From contig NZ_QGGQ01000007.1 in NCBI RefSeq assembly GCF_003148665.1, positions 124,001-188,000 of the forward strand: DNA of 64,000 nt, given 5' to 3'. Each line of letters begins with the position of its first letter. Position 1 is the stretch's first letter. Both the position numbers and the translations under genes were made by a program. The notes beneath the pieces are model-generated. The model made no database searches, had not been told where the DNA came from, and saw only the letters and a program-made list of their open reading frames with translations. Below, piece after piece: positions 9,001 through 18,341 of the stretch. This DNA is from Maribacter polysiphoniae. Its GTDB lineage: Bacteria > Bacteroidota > Bacteroidia > Flavobacteriales > Flavobacteriaceae.

Positions 9001-9870
9001 ATGAATATGAATAGTAAGCTGAAAAATATTGTTTTCAGACCGATGGTTGAGGCTGATATCTCCGGAGCAATGCAATTAGTGCTTGCGGAAAATTGGAATC
9101 AAACAGAGGAAGATTGGCGAATGCTTCTAGACCTTAATCCTGAATTATGTCTTGTGGCCACTTACAAAGACACTATTATAGGTACGGTAACCGCCATGAA
9201 TTATAAGGATCAAGTGGCTTGGATAGGAATGATGTTGGTTTCCAAGGACTTTCGGGGCTTGGGGATCAGTAAGAATCTATTGCATACCATTATTGAAAAA
9301 TTAGAAGGTTGTACATCCATAAAATTGGATGCTACAGCAGCGGGAATTCCGGTCTATCGCAAATTGGGTTTCCTAGAGGAATTGAAAATCGATCGAATGG
9401 TGGTACCTGCGTTCAATGGAAAGTTGGACAATACAAACAAAGATACTGTCAAGCCCTTATCGCAGGCGGATAAGGAAGAGTTGTCAAGGCTTGACCTGAA
9501 GATTTTTGGAGCTAATAGAATGGAATTGATCAATGCCCTTAAGAAAAGAAATAAGGCTTGGTATATTGTAAGGGATGAGCATATGGTAGGGTACGTTCTT
9601 GGACGCCCTGGACTTAATTTCTTTCAGATAGGTCCGCTTATGGCCGAAACGACTGATGATGCCATAAACCTTATTGAAATTGTTCTTAAAGAACAGGTAG
9701 GTAAGTCCGTGGTAATCGATGTTCTTAACGATCAGATACCATTCAAACAGCGATTAACCGCTCTTGGTTTTACCTGTCAACGGTCATTTGTAAGGATGTA
9801 TTTAAAAGATAATTCATTCGCGGGATCGGTAAGTAAGCAATTTTTAATTGCAGGTCCGGAATTGGGGTAG
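9001..9870 (+). CDS. GNAT-family N-acetyltransferase with a second C-terminal acetyltransferase-like domain
   Basis: 289 residues, cytoplasmic. The N-terminal half (about 8-130) is a GNAT domain: FRPMVEADISGAMQLV, WIGMMLVSKDFRGLGISKNL (beta-4 with the acetyl-CoA pyrophosphate loop RGLGIS), LDATAAGIPVYRKLGF. The C-terminal half (about 150-285) resembles the extension seen in YitH/HolE-type two-domain acetyltransferases. The start at 9001 is only 3 bp after the aldolase stop, so the genes are very probably translationally coupled. It may acetylate an amino sugar or amino-acid intermediate of this operon; this is inference. Confidence 0.85.
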   Translation: MNMNSKLKNIVFRPMVEADISGAMQLVLAENWNQTEEDWRMLLDLNPELCLVATYKDTIIGTVTAMNYKDQVAWIGMMLVSKDFRGLGISKNLLHTIIEKLEGCTSIKLDATAAGIPVYRKLGFLEELKIDRMVVPAFNGKLDNTNKDTVKPLSQADKEELSRLDLKIFGANRMELINALKKRNKAWYIVRDEHMVGYVLGRPGLNFFQIGPLMAETTDDAINLIEIVLKEQVGKSVVIDVLNDQIPFKQRLTALGFTCQRSFVRMYLKDNSFAGSVSKQFLIAGPELG

Positions 9871-9942
9871 TTTGTTTAAAATGAGAAATAGGATGAATTT
9901 AAATCATAAAATAATAAGGAGGTTTCCATGAATGAAATTAAA

Positions 9943-10008
9943 GGTGGACAAACTATCGATGAAGCGTCAATAGGTTTTTGTTTAGAGTAGATTATCAGGA
10001 TAAGTCCA
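9943..10008 (+). pseudogene. Decayed ECF sigma factor gene fragment (region 4)
   Basis: This stretch aligns base for base with 41938-42003 inside the intact ECF sigma gene of this window. Read in frame it gives VDKLSMKRQ, stop, VFV, stop, SR, while the intact gene gives VDKLPTKCQQIFVLSR, so two in-frame stops have arisen; an extra base then shifts the frame (AGATTATCAGG against AGATTTCAGG). About 177 bp present in the intact locus between sigma region 4 and the conserved leader is missing here. DNA at 9871-9942 may be further decayed sigma sequence (AGAAATAGG against AGAAATCGG) but is not clearly alignable. Non-functional. Confidence 0.8.
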
Positions 10009-10024
10009 AATATTAATAATCAGC

Positions 10025-10173
10025 AACGTATATGCGATTTATCTAAAGAATCTTCTGTCAATTTGGGAATAAATTCGAATTATAATTGATGCTGTTCATG
10101 TAACATTATGAATAATTTAAAAAAAGACTATCTAAACGTGTACCATTTTGTGTTTTTAGGTACTTACGTATAA
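10025..10173 (+). repeat. Leader repeat copy A, shared with the anti-sigma gene leader
   Basis: About 149 bp that align almost gaplessly with 42197-42346, the DNA between the intact ECF sigma gene and its FecR-type anti-sigma gene. Shared blocks include ATTTGGGAATAA, GTAACATTAT and CGTGTACCATTT with GTGTTTTT and GGTACTTAC. Both copies retain GTACC-N14-GGTAC (here 10140-10163). In this copy the following gene is a sugar dehydrogenase rather than an anti-sigma gene. It is either a retained promoter/regulatory leader or recent duplication debris. Confidence 0.85.
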
Positions 10174-10208
10174 GGGTTTTCCCGGATGATGGTAGAAGTA
10201 GGTCATTT

Positions 10209-11852
10209 ATGAAAATAAGTATGAATTTAAAACATAATATAATTAAAGTAGGACTAGGTACTTATGTCTTATTCCTGATGTTATTGAATGTTTCTTGTTC
10301 GGAACGCATAAAAATAGTAGGGGAGGATACATCCTATCAGGAGTATTTATTCAAAAAAACGTTGGAAACCTCGCAATTGGCAGTTTCTGTTGTCGCTTCA
10401 AATTTGGATTATCCATGGGACCTTTGTTGGGACAATTTTGAGGAAAATATTTTGTGGTTTACCGAAATAAAAGGAACGGTCAATCAATTGAATACGGATA
10501 CGGGAAAGATAAAAACACTTTTACGATTGGAGGATGTCTTGGTGAAAAAATCCTATGGTCTACTGGGGTTTGCCATTCATCCGAATATGAAACTCCATCC
10601 TTATGTTTTTTTACACTACACCTATTCAAAGAACGATGGGATACGTTCTAAGTTGGTTAAATATAATTATGACAATGGGGGGTTGGTAAGCCCAAAAACA
10701 ATATTGGAAGACATTCCAGGAACTACCTATCACAACGGGAGTAGGATCGTAATTTCTAAAGAAAACAAGATTTTCATAAGCCTTGGTGATGCGGGAAGGA
10801 AAGAATTGGCACAGAATAGTAGTGAAATGACAGGGAAGGTTTTAAGGCTGAATCTTGATGGGACCATTCCAAATGATAATCCAATTAAAGATAGTCCTGT
10901 TTGGTCTTGGGGACATAGAAACCCCCAAGGTTTGGTATTGGCCAATGGTATATTGTATAGTTCGGAGCATGGTGAAGCCAATGATGATGAAATGAATGTC
11001 ATTGAAGCAGGCGGAAACTATGGATGGCCCGATGTAACAGGGTACTGCAACGAGCCTTATGAAAATTCATTTTGTAAAGATTCTATAATTGTTGAGCCTA
11101 TAAAGGCATGGACGCCAACCATTGCCCCATCGGGTATAGCATATTATGGTTCAAAAACAATTCCTGAATGGACCAATAGTATTTTGGTAGGTTCACTAAA
11201 GGGAACAAGTCTAAGGGTTTTAAAACTTTCTGTTGACGGAACGAGTGTAGAAGGTGAGACTATTGCTTTTAATAGACAGTTTGGAAGGATACGGGATGTG
11301 ATTTCAGCACCTAATGGTGATGTTTATCTGTGTACAAGTAATAAAGACTGGCATCCACGTGCCAATCCAGGATTTTATAGTGATACAAAATTACCAATGA
11401 GGAATGATGATAAGATTATTAGGATTCATCAGGCAGGGAAAGATTTGGGAAATAGGCTGGAAGAGATGAAGGAAAAGCAAACACCTCTCGATAAAGATAC
11501 CATGGTCTATAAGAATGGAACTGTGCATAACGATGGTATGTTCATTTATGAGAATTATTGCGCTTCCTGCCATAAGGCAGATGGTTCTGGTGCAGAAGGT
11601 TTTTTTCCACCATTAACCAAAACGGAAGGTGTGGCCGATAAGGATAGATTGATAAGGTCGGTTATTAATGGAGTGTCGGGTCCTTTAGAGGTTAAAGGCA
11701 TATCATATAATATGGACATGCCCAGCTTTAAATTCTTGACAGATAAAGAATTGGCCGATGTGCTTACGTATGTAAGGGCTTCTTTCGGGAATAATAGTTC
11801 AGGTGTTACTGAAGAAGAGGTAGCCAACTATAAGTCGATGCTTCAAAACTAA
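10209..11852 (+). CDS. PQQ-dependent aldose sugar dehydrogenase fused to cytochrome c (lipoprotein)
   Basis: Periplasmic enzyme that would oxidise sugars and pass electrons to its own haem. N-terminus has a signal with lipobox LLNVSC (Cys30). Residues about 55-410 form the soluble glucose dehydrogenase-like beta-propeller: SNLDYPWDLCWD, YGLLGFAIHPN, YHNGSRIVI, SLGDAG, GHRNPQGLVLANG, SSEHGEANDDEMNVIEAGGN and YGWP, all signatures of the GSDH family. The C-terminal part (about 435-545) is a class I cytochrome c with haem motif CASCH (about 451-455) and a distal Met in MDMPSF. 547 residues is normal for this fusion. The next gene is 42 bp downstream. Confidence 0.9.
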   Translation: MKISMNLKHNIIKVGLGTYVLFLMLLNVSCSERIKIVGEDTSYQEYLFKKTLETSQLAVSVVASNLDYPWDLCWDNFEENILWFTEIKGTVNQLNTDTGKIKTLLRLEDVLVKKSYGLLGFAIHPNMKLHPYVFLHYTYSKNDGIRSKLVKYNYDNGGLVSPKTILEDIPGTTYHNGSRIVISKENKIFISLGDAGRKELAQNSSEMTGKVLRLNLDGTIPNDNPIKDSPVWSWGHRNPQGLVLANGILYSSEHGEANDDEMNVIEAGGNYGWPDVTGYCNEPYENSFCKDSIIVEPIKAWTPTIAPSGIAYYGSKTIPEWTNSILVGSLKGTSLRVLKLSVDGTSVEGETIAFNRQFGRIRDVISAPNGDVYLCTSNKDWHPRANPGFYSDTKLPMRNDDKIIRIHQAGKDLGNRLEEMKEKQTPLDKDTMVYKNGTVHNDGMFIYENYCASCHKADGSGAEGFFPPLTKTEGVADKDRLIRSVINGVSGPLEVKGISYNMDMPSFKFLTDKELADVLTYVRASFGNNSSGVTEEEVANYKSMLQN

Positions 11853-11894
11853 TGATTGCCCGTATAGCGGGGAATAATAAAATAAATACGGATT

Positions 11895-13307
11895 ATGAAG
11901 TCGAATAGGAGAAATTTTATCAAAAAAACATCAATTGCAGGAATGGGGTTGGCGATGGCACCTGTATGGTCAAATTCCATAACGGACAATGGTCTAAATA
12001 ATATTCCGGCATCCAAGCCCGGGGCTATTTATATGGGCGGTTTTTCCGCTCCGAAATTGGATACGGTGAAATGTGCGTTTATAGGGGTTGGTTCACGTGG
12101 TTCGGGACATGTGGAACAAATTTCGACTATTGAAGATACAGAGGTGGTGGCGATTAGTGACTTATATGAAGACTTGGCCGAAAAATCCGGGAAAGTATGT
12201 AAAGAGAACGGAGGAGGAACCCGCCATAAGGATATCACGCTATACACCAATGGGGAAAACGATTGGAAAAAAATGTTGAAAAAGGAGAAACCGGATGCGG
12301 TTTTCATTTGTACCCCTTGGGAATTACATGCACCCATGGCCATCGAAGCTATGAAAAGTGGGGCCCATGTTTTTGTGGAAGTGCCTCTTGCCCTAACCCT
12401 TGAGGAAATGTGGGAGATAGTCGATACTTCCGAGAAGACCCAGAAGCATTGTATGATGATGGAAAACTGTAATTATAATAGGGAAGAACTACTCTATTTA
12501 AATATGTGTAGACAGGGTGTCATTGGGGAGTTGTTGCATGGTGAAGCAGCCTATATCCATGAGTTAAGGGGACAAATGGATGACATAGAACGTGGTACAG
12601 GTTCGTGGCGTACCTACCAATATGCCAAACGTGATGGCAATCTGTATCCAACCCATGGTTTGGGACCCGTCGCTCAATATATGAATTTGGCAAGGGGAGA
12701 GGATAACTTTAAATTCATAAACTCCTTTTCTTCCCCGGCAAAAGGCCGAAATCTATATGCCGCTAAGAATTATCCGCCTGATCATAAATGGAATAAGTTG
12801 GATTTTAAGGGAGGGGATATAAATACCTCAATCGTTAAAACATATTTGGGTAGAACCATTATGGTGCAATGGGATGAAACGAGTCCTAGACCTTATACCA
12901 GACATAATCTGATTCAAGGAACTAAGGGAACCTTGACAGGATTCCCAACCAGGATTGCCTTGGAAGGTGGTGTTGAAGGAGGACCCGATAGCCATCATGA
13001 ATACGCAGAAGGGGAACAACTACAAAGGATTTTTGAAAAATATGAACATCCGTTATACCTACGCTTAGGCGAATTGGCCAATAAAATGGGAGGTCATGGT
13101 GGAATGGACTTTATAATGAGATACCGAATTATTGAGTGTTTAAGAAAAGGCGAGCCCTTAGATCAAAACGTATATGAAGGTTGCTATTGGAGTGCGGTTG
13201 GAGCCTTAAGTCAAGTTTCTGTGGCCCAAAACGGTGCTCCACAAGAATTTCCTGATTTTACAAGAGGAAACTGGAAAACAACCAAGCCTTTGGAAATCAT
13301 AAGCTAA
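11895..13307 (+). CDS. GH109-type NAD-dependent glycosidase (Gfo/Idh/MocA fold), Tat-exported
   Basis: 470 residues with a twin-arginine leader (SNRRNFIKKTSIAGMGLAMA). The Rossmann motif is FIGVGSRGSGH (about 64-74). Several blocks match GH109 alpha-N-acetylgalactosaminidases: DWKKM, FICTPWELHAPMAIEAMKSG, HCMMMENCNYNREELLYLNM, GEAAYIHELRGQM and NLYPTHGLGPVAQYMNLARG (His about 253). GH109 enzymes use bound NAD+ to oxidise C3 transiently, eliminate the aglycone and re-reduce. This makes an N-acetylgalactosaminidase or a related alpha/beta-glycosidase likely, acting in the periplasm. It follows the PQQ dehydrogenase by 42 bp. Confidence 0.88.
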   Translation: MKSNRRNFIKKTSIAGMGLAMAPVWSNSITDNGLNNIPASKPGAIYMGGFSAPKLDTVKCAFIGVGSRGSGHVEQISTIEDTEVVAISDLYEDLAEKSGKVCKENGGGTRHKDITLYTNGENDWKKMLKKEKPDAVFICTPWELHAPMAIEAMKSGAHVFVEVPLALTLEEMWEIVDTSEKTQKHCMMMENCNYNREELLYLNMCRQGVIGELLHGEAAYIHELRGQMDDIERGTGSWRTYQYAKRDGNLYPTHGLGPVAQYMNLARGEDNFKFINSFSSPAKGRNLYAAKNYPPDHKWNKLDFKGGDINTSIVKTYLGRTIMVQWDETSPRPYTRHNLIQGTKGTLTGFPTRIALEGGVEGGPDSHHEYAEGEQLQRIFEKYEHPLYLRLGELANKMGGHGGMDFIMRYRIIECLRKGEPLDQNVYEGCYWSAVGALSQVSVAQNGAPQEFPDFTRGNWKTTKPLEIIS

Positions 13308-13323
13308 TAGAGTATTAATCCGG

Positions 13324-13355
13324 TTTGATTACCTGAAGGACTCCTTCTGATCAAA
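13324..13355 (+). terminator. Compound hairpin between the GH109-type and FAD oxidoreductase genes
   Basis: TTTGAT, a short asymmetric internal loop, GAAGG-ACT-CCTTC, then ATCAAA. Two nested perfect stems (6 and 5 bp) lie 16 bp after the upstream stop codon. There is no clean T-tract, so it may be a weak terminator or an RNA processing/stability hairpin within an operon. Confidence 0.4.
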
Positions 13356-13398
13356 TATTATGGATAGTTGAATGGGGTGGCAATAAGCTGAAAAATGA

Positions 13399-15159
13399 AT
13401 GATAAAACGTAAAAGTATGGGTGATAAAAAATTGAACATAAGGAAATTTTCAAGAGCAAAGAACCTTCCCTACCTGTTTCTTGTATTTCTATTTTGTTTT
13501 TCATTACAAGGACAAACAAATAAAACAACGGATGCCGCTGAATTTGATGTTGTTATATACGGTGGGACTTCCGCTGGGGTTGCTGCAGCCCTGCAAAGCA
13601 GTAGATTGGGCAAGTCCGTTGTACTCATAGAGCCCACTAACCGAATCGGGGGACTGACCACTGGAGGCTTGGGTCAGACCGATATAGGGAACAAGCAGGC
13701 CATTGGTGGTATTTCCAGGGAATTCTATGAAAACATCAAAAAATACTATGATGACCCAAAGAATTGGAAATGGGAGAAGAAGTCCGATTATATGGATAGT
13801 GGACAAACCCAAACAAAGGAAGGGGAAGCCTCTATGTGGACATTTGAGCCTTCCGCGGCCCTTTCGGTGTATAAGGCCTTGATGGATAAGGAGAAGATTG
13901 AAATGGTCTATAACGAAAGATTGAACAGGGATTCCGGAGTTAAAAAGGTAAATGGCAGAATTGAGTCGATTACCATGGAAAGTGGTAAAACTTTTATAGG
14001 GAAGGTTTATCTGGACGCTACTTATGAGGGAGACCTAATGGCTTCAGCCGGAGTTTCATATGCCATTGGTCGTGAGGGTAACGACGAATATGGGGAAACC
14101 TTGAATGGGGTACAGGCCAATAGTATAAACAGGACTTTGACCGGAATGGTTTCAATAAATGCATATAACCATAATCTTATTCCTGGGGTTGACCCCTACG
14201 TGGAAAAGGGAAATCCGACGAGTGGTTTTTTACCGAATGTAAATGGAAAACCGGGACTAGAAGGGGAAGGGGATAAAAAAATACAGGCCTATTGTTTTAG
14301 AATGTGCCTTACAGATCACCCAGAAAATCGTATTCCATTTAAGAAACCTGCTAATTATGATGAACTGGATTATGAACTTTTATTTAGAAATTATGAAGCC
14401 CGCAAAGGGTCGGTACGTGACATGTATAATTATGGTGGTTATATACTACCAATAATATATTCCAGTATGCCTAATCGCAAAACGGATTCAAATAATAAAT
14501 ATGGCTTTTCTACAGATTATATTGGCAAGAATTACGACTATCCTGAGGCTACATATGCCGAACGTGAAAAGATCATTGAGGACCACAGGAATTACCAAAT
14601 GGGTTTGATGTGGACCCTAGCCAATCATCCAAGGATACCTAAGGAGGTTCGCGAGGAAGCTTCAAAATGGGGAACTTCCAAAGATGAATTTGAAAGACAG
14701 GACGGTTGGCAGCAACAACTCTATATTCGGGAAGCCAGAAGAATGGTCAGTACTTATGTAATGACCCAGAAAAATTGTGAGGCATTGGTAGTGGCCGAGG
14801 ATCCTATTGGTTTGGCCGCTTATGGTATGGATTCACATAATGTACAGCGTTATGTGGACGCCAATGGATATGTACAGAACGAGGGCAATGTGGAGGCCCA
14901 TGGCTTTAAACCCTACCCCATAAGCTATAGGTCTTTGGTTCCTAAAAAAGAGGAATGTACCAATCTTATTGTCCCTGTCTGTGTTAGTGCCACGCACATT
15001 GCCTTTGGGTCTATACGCATGGAACCGGTATTTATGGTCTTGGGGCAGTCAGCAGCTACGGCAGCGGCGCTTGCCATAGATGCCAATACGGATGTTCAAG
15101 AGGTACCTTACCCTGAATTAAGGGAGGCATTATTGAAAGATGGTCAAAGGTTACGTTAA
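13399..15159 (+). CDS. Exported FAD-dependent oxidoreductase (FAD_oxidored family)
   Basis: 586 residues. Basic N-terminus then hydrophobic signal LPYLFLVFLFCFSLQGQ, so the protein is likely periplasmic; a start at 13417 is equally possible. The FAD-binding motif is VVIYGGTSAGVAAALQSSRL with VVLIEP and the glycine-rich GGLTTGGLGQTD (about 51-98), as in PF12831-type proteins often labelled xanthan-lyase-like. Later blocks are KVYLDATYEGDLMASAGVSY and, near the C-terminus, the second FAD contact FMVLGQSAATAAALAI. Function within the family is poorly defined. In glycan loci such proteins sit with sulfatases and Gfo/Idh/MocA enzymes, as here. Confidence 0.85.
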   Translation: MIKRKSMGDKKLNIRKFSRAKNLPYLFLVFLFCFSLQGQTNKTTDAAEFDVVIYGGTSAGVAAALQSSRLGKSVVLIEPTNRIGGLTTGGLGQTDIGNKQAIGGISREFYENIKKYYDDPKNWKWEKKSDYMDSGQTQTKEGEASMWTFEPSAALSVYKALMDKEKIEMVYNERLNRDSGVKKVNGRIESITMESGKTFIGKVYLDATYEGDLMASAGVSYAIGREGNDEYGETLNGVQANSINRTLTGMVSINAYNHNLIPGVDPYVEKGNPTSGFLPNVNGKPGLEGEGDKKIQAYCFRMCLTDHPENRIPFKKPANYDELDYELLFRNYEARKGSVRDMYNYGGYILPIIYSSMPNRKTDSNNKYGFSTDYIGKNYDYPEATYAEREKIIEDHRNYQMGLMWTLANHPRIPKEVREEASKWGTSKDEFERQDGWQQQLYIREARRMVSTYVMTQKNCEALVVAEDPIGLAAYGMDSHNVQRYVDANGYVQNEGNVEAHGFKPYPISYRSLVPKKEECTNLIVPVCVSATHIAFGSIRMEPVFMVLGQSAATAAALAIDANTDVQEVPYPELREALLKDGQRLR

Positions 15160-15373
15160 ATAAACATGTTATAGTACAACAATGACAATCACGAAATAAA
15201 GGGAAGCAAAAAAGAAAACCAATGATTGAAACCTTTCCTGGTTTTGGCAGGATGGATGAGTGTAACGGAACCTTCTGCAGTAGTCGATGGTTAGCGTTAT
15301 TTTGAATGTGGAAGATGTAAAATGTTTGATTACGACCTATGTTGAATAGTAATAAGTTAAAAGAAACCCATTT

Positions 15374-16501
15374 ATGATTGATGTAATGAATCTTACAAAA
15401 AGACTTATTGCCATGGATACCATAAATCCTCCTGGGAACGAGTATGCTGCCGCCAAATTTATTGGAAATTTACTGGAGGAAAACGGGTTTGATGTTGAAT
15501 ACGTTCCTTTTGAAAGTAATCGGATTCATGTTATTGCGGGCAAAGGGTATTCAGAAAATAACCCCCCAATTGTTTTTACCGGTCATTTTGATACGGTTCC
15601 CCTAGGTGTGGGGGAATGGTCAGTTGATCCCTTCGGGGGGGAGGTAAAGAACGGAAAAATCTACGGTCGGGGGTCCACTGATATGAAAGGGGGCGTTGCT
15701 GCTATGGTTGTAGCGGCCATAAACGCTTTTTCCCTGGGTTCCATAGACGGAGGGGTGCGGTTGGTACTTACAGCAGGGGAGGAATTGGGATGCCAAGGTG
15801 CCAAGGATTTAATAAAAACGTATCCAAGGCTGGGAGAAGCCTGTGGTATTGTGGTTGGTGAACCAACTGCCAATATTCCAGCAATTGGTCATAAAGGAGG
15901 ACTCTATCTCAATCTGTCATTTTCTGGGGTCACCGCCCATTCCTCCATGCCACATTTAGGGGATAATGCCATCTATAAAGCAGCTCGTGCAATTTCAAAG
16001 GTTGAAAAATTTGATTTTGGAGTTGAAGAGGATCCCCTGCTCGGCTTCCCTACAGTGAATGTGGGAAAGGTTTCAGGGGGGCAAAACCTCAATTCGGTGC
16101 CCGATCATGCTGAATTTACCATTGACGCCCGCACAACAACGAAAGTGGACCACGATAAGTTATTGGCCAAACTTCAAAAGGAGTTGGGAGAGGAAGTGTC
16201 TATTGAAACCTTAACGAATCTGATTGCCGTTTCCACGGAAGAAAAAGACCCGTTTGTACAAAGGGTATATGACGCTTGTGGTATTCCAAAGAACGCTCCC
16301 GATTATCCAAGGGCATTGCCCTATCTCACGGACGGATCTGTGCTGCAAGGCGCTTATGGGGGTATTCCAACGGTTATTTTGGGTCCTGGACAACCAGAAA
16401 TGGCACATCAAACGGATGAGTTTTGTTATGTGGACAAGCTGGAAAAGTCAGTGGAAATTTACACCAATATACTTTTAAAAAAGAAAGACTTTGTTCAATG
16501 A
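15374..16501 (+). CDS. M20-family amidohydrolase/metallopeptidase (ArgE/DapE/ACY1 type)
   Basis: Cytoplasmic 375-residue enzyme without a signal peptide. Di-zinc site residues are visible: VFTGHFDTVP (about 66-75), GRGSTDMKGG (about 97-106, bridging Asp), TAGEELGC (about 133-140, catalytic Glu pair), VVGEPT and the terminal PEMAHQTDEFC. The dimerisation domain insert spans about 175-285 (GLYLNLSFSGVTAHSSMPH). Family members remove acyl or aminoacyl groups (N-acetyl-ornithine, N-succinyl-DAP, N-acyl amino acids). With the nearby exported amidase, amidohydrolase and carboxypeptidase genes, an amide-linked substrate is suggested. Confidence 0.88.
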   Translation: MIDVMNLTKRLIAMDTINPPGNEYAAAKFIGNLLEENGFDVEYVPFESNRIHVIAGKGYSENNPPIVFTGHFDTVPLGVGEWSVDPFGGEVKNGKIYGRGSTDMKGGVAAMVVAAINAFSLGSIDGGVRLVLTAGEELGCQGAKDLIKTYPRLGEACGIVVGEPTANIPAIGHKGGLYLNLSFSGVTAHSSMPHLGDNAIYKAARAISKVEKFDFGVEEDPLLGFPTVNVGKVSGGQNLNSVPDHAEFTIDARTTTKVDHDKLLAKLQKELGEEVSIETLTNLIAVSTEEKDPFVQRVYDACGIPKNAPDYPRALPYLTDGSVLQGAYGGIPTVILGPGQPEMAHQTDEFCYVDKLEKSVEIYTNILLKKKDFVQ

Positions 16502-16541
16502 AAAACCTGATTGCCTTTTTCGGTTTAACATTTACGAGGTA

Positions 16542-16562
16542 TGTCCTATCAATACTAGGACA
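16542..16562 (+). promoter_or_regulatory. Short perfect hairpin upstream of the beta-helix gene
   Basis: TGTCCTA, seven-base loop, TAGGACA: a perfect 7-bp stem about 53 bp before the start codon of the next gene and 41 bp after the M20 stop. It could be a terminator or a leader element; no T-tract follows. Confidence 0.35.
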
Positions 16563-16614
16563 AGAGTTTATATAAAATAAGTACTAATTATTTAAATCAA
16601 TTATCATTCAACCT

Positions 16615-18282
16615 ATGAAGAAGCCATATGTTCTACTACTGTTTTTTTTACTTTTAAATAGCTTTCACTCCAATGCACAGGTGATTTATGTCGACCAACA
16701 ACTAAAGACTGATTGTACGGGTAATTATTCCATTTCGAACCGCGATTGCAGTGGTTTTGATGGCGATGCCTATAAAACATTGGAATCGGCAGCAAAAGTT
16801 GCCACTGCAGGAACCCAAGTATTGATTAGGGGAGGTGTATTCAACAAACAGTTTAGTCCCCAAAACTCAGGCGAGGAAAACAAGTACATTACATTTGAAA
16901 ATTTCGGTGACGAAGTGGTTCAATTTACAGGAGATTCACTCGCCCCTGCCTTATGGATCGATCAGAAGGACTATATTATTATAAAAGGGTTGAAATTCCT
17001 TGATTGTCCACAATTCATGTCCATTAAATCTTCTTCACATATTACCGTTGAAAATTGTTATTTTGAAAATAGTACATTGTTTGAATCCTGTCAGTTGAAA
17101 ACGATGGGGGACTATTTTGTTTTCAGGAATAATATAGTGAAAAACGGGACCGACCTTCTTTCTATTCAAGGAGGTAGCTTTCATTTGGTTGAAGGTAATA
17201 CCTTTCATACGGCTTCCCATACCTGTCTGGTTTTTATGGGGGTCCATAACTCGGCCATTCGAAACAATATATTGATCAATCCTATCCAAAAGCTGTTGGA
17301 GATATTCGCAACCCGTGATAGGGAATGGTCCGATCCCTACCGAAAGAGTGAACACATCCTTATTGAAAACAACTTATTTGGACCGAATTCTCAAAGGGAT
17401 GGGCTTTATAAAGGTAAAACAGCCCCAGCAAGCTGGGGTACACAATTTGCTGGTGTAAAGTGTATTATGCGAAATAATATATTTGCCGGATGTGACGGGG
17501 GCATGGATTTTTGTGGATATGGCAGAGTTGGAGGTGATGGCGACTCTCCAGAGGCCGTATTCAATTTTTCGAACCGAACGTATAATAATACGGTGTATTC
17601 CAACGGGGAAAGAGGCCGCTATGGTAGTGGTCCGGGAGTAGTAATGTCGCACAACCCCTATTCTGAGCAATATGACAATATCTTTATGAACAACATATTC
17701 TATGCCAATAGGATATTCAAGGATGCCCATACCCAAAGGGATGTACCAAGTGTTCAAATTGCTTATAGCTCATCTGCAAATCCTTCGGAAACCCGGTTCT
17801 ACAACAATAATGTCACCCCACAGAGTGATAAGAATGAAGTTGTAGTTTGGATGAAGAAAAAAAATATGGGCTATACCCTGGATGCCTTTGAACAGGCTTA
17901 TCCAGACTATAACAGGAACAATATTCAGGGAAATCCGCAATTCATAGCCAAGCAACCTAACGTAAAAAAACTTGAACGAAGTGAATATGGGTTAACAAAA
18001 GATAGTCCCTGTGTAGATGCGGGAGCATTTCTGACGTATGCAATTGGTGCAGATCAGAATAATGTTTTAAAAGTAGGGGATCCTTATTTCTTTTCAGATG
18101 GATTCAATATTGTTGAAGGGGATATGATCCGGGTCGGAACCGAGGAAGCTCAAGTACTAAGTATTGATTATGATACTGGGTATTTGATTCTCAATAAAAA
18201 GATACAATGGAAGGATAAAGCTCCCGTAAGTTTGATCTATAAAGGAAATGCACCGGATATAGGGGCCGTAGAAAGTTATTAA
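16615..18282 (+). CDS. Secreted right-handed beta-helix protein
   Basis: 555 residues with a classic signal peptide (MKKPYVLLLFFLLLNSFHSN, then AQ). The body has parallel beta-helix rungs: YIIIKGLKFLDCPQ, SHITVENCYFENS, YFVFRNNIVKNG, SFHLVEGNTFHTA, NSAIRNNILINP, HILIENNLFG and CIMRNNIFAG, about residues 115-310. The start ATLESAAKVA-like TLESAAKVATAGTQVLIRGG matches DUF1565/pectate-lyase-fold proteins. The C-terminal 80 residues form a separate small domain (VGDPYFFSDG to DIGAVESY). Proteins of this type include polysaccharide lyases and glycosidases, but no catalytic signature is recognisable to me. Confidence 0.75.
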   Translation: MKKPYVLLLFFLLLNSFHSNAQVIYVDQQLKTDCTGNYSISNRDCSGFDGDAYKTLESAAKVATAGTQVLIRGGVFNKQFSPQNSGEENKYITFENFGDEVVQFTGDSLAPALWIDQKDYIIIKGLKFLDCPQFMSIKSSSHITVENCYFENSTLFESCQLKTMGDYFVFRNNIVKNGTDLLSIQGGSFHLVEGNTFHTASHTCLVFMGVHNSAIRNNILINPIQKLLEIFATRDREWSDPYRKSEHILIENNLFGPNSQRDGLYKGKTAPASWGTQFAGVKCIMRNNIFAGCDGGMDFCGYGRVGGDGDSPEAVFNFSNRTYNNTVYSNGERGRYGSGPGVVMSHNPYSEQYDNIFMNNIFYANRIFKDAHTQRDVPSVQIAYSSSANPSETRFYNNNVTPQSDKNEVVVWMKKKNMGYTLDAFEQAYPDYNRNNIQGNPQFIAKQPNVKKLERSEYGLTKDSPCVDAGAFLTYAIGADQNNVLKVGDPYFFSDGFNIVEGDMIRVGTEEAQVLSIDYDTGYLILNKKIQWKDKAPVSLIYKGNAPDIGAVESY

Positions 18283-18341
18283 CCCTCCTGGCATTGGGCA
18301 AACGTGCTTTTCTAATTTAAACAACTTCTAAAATAAACAAT

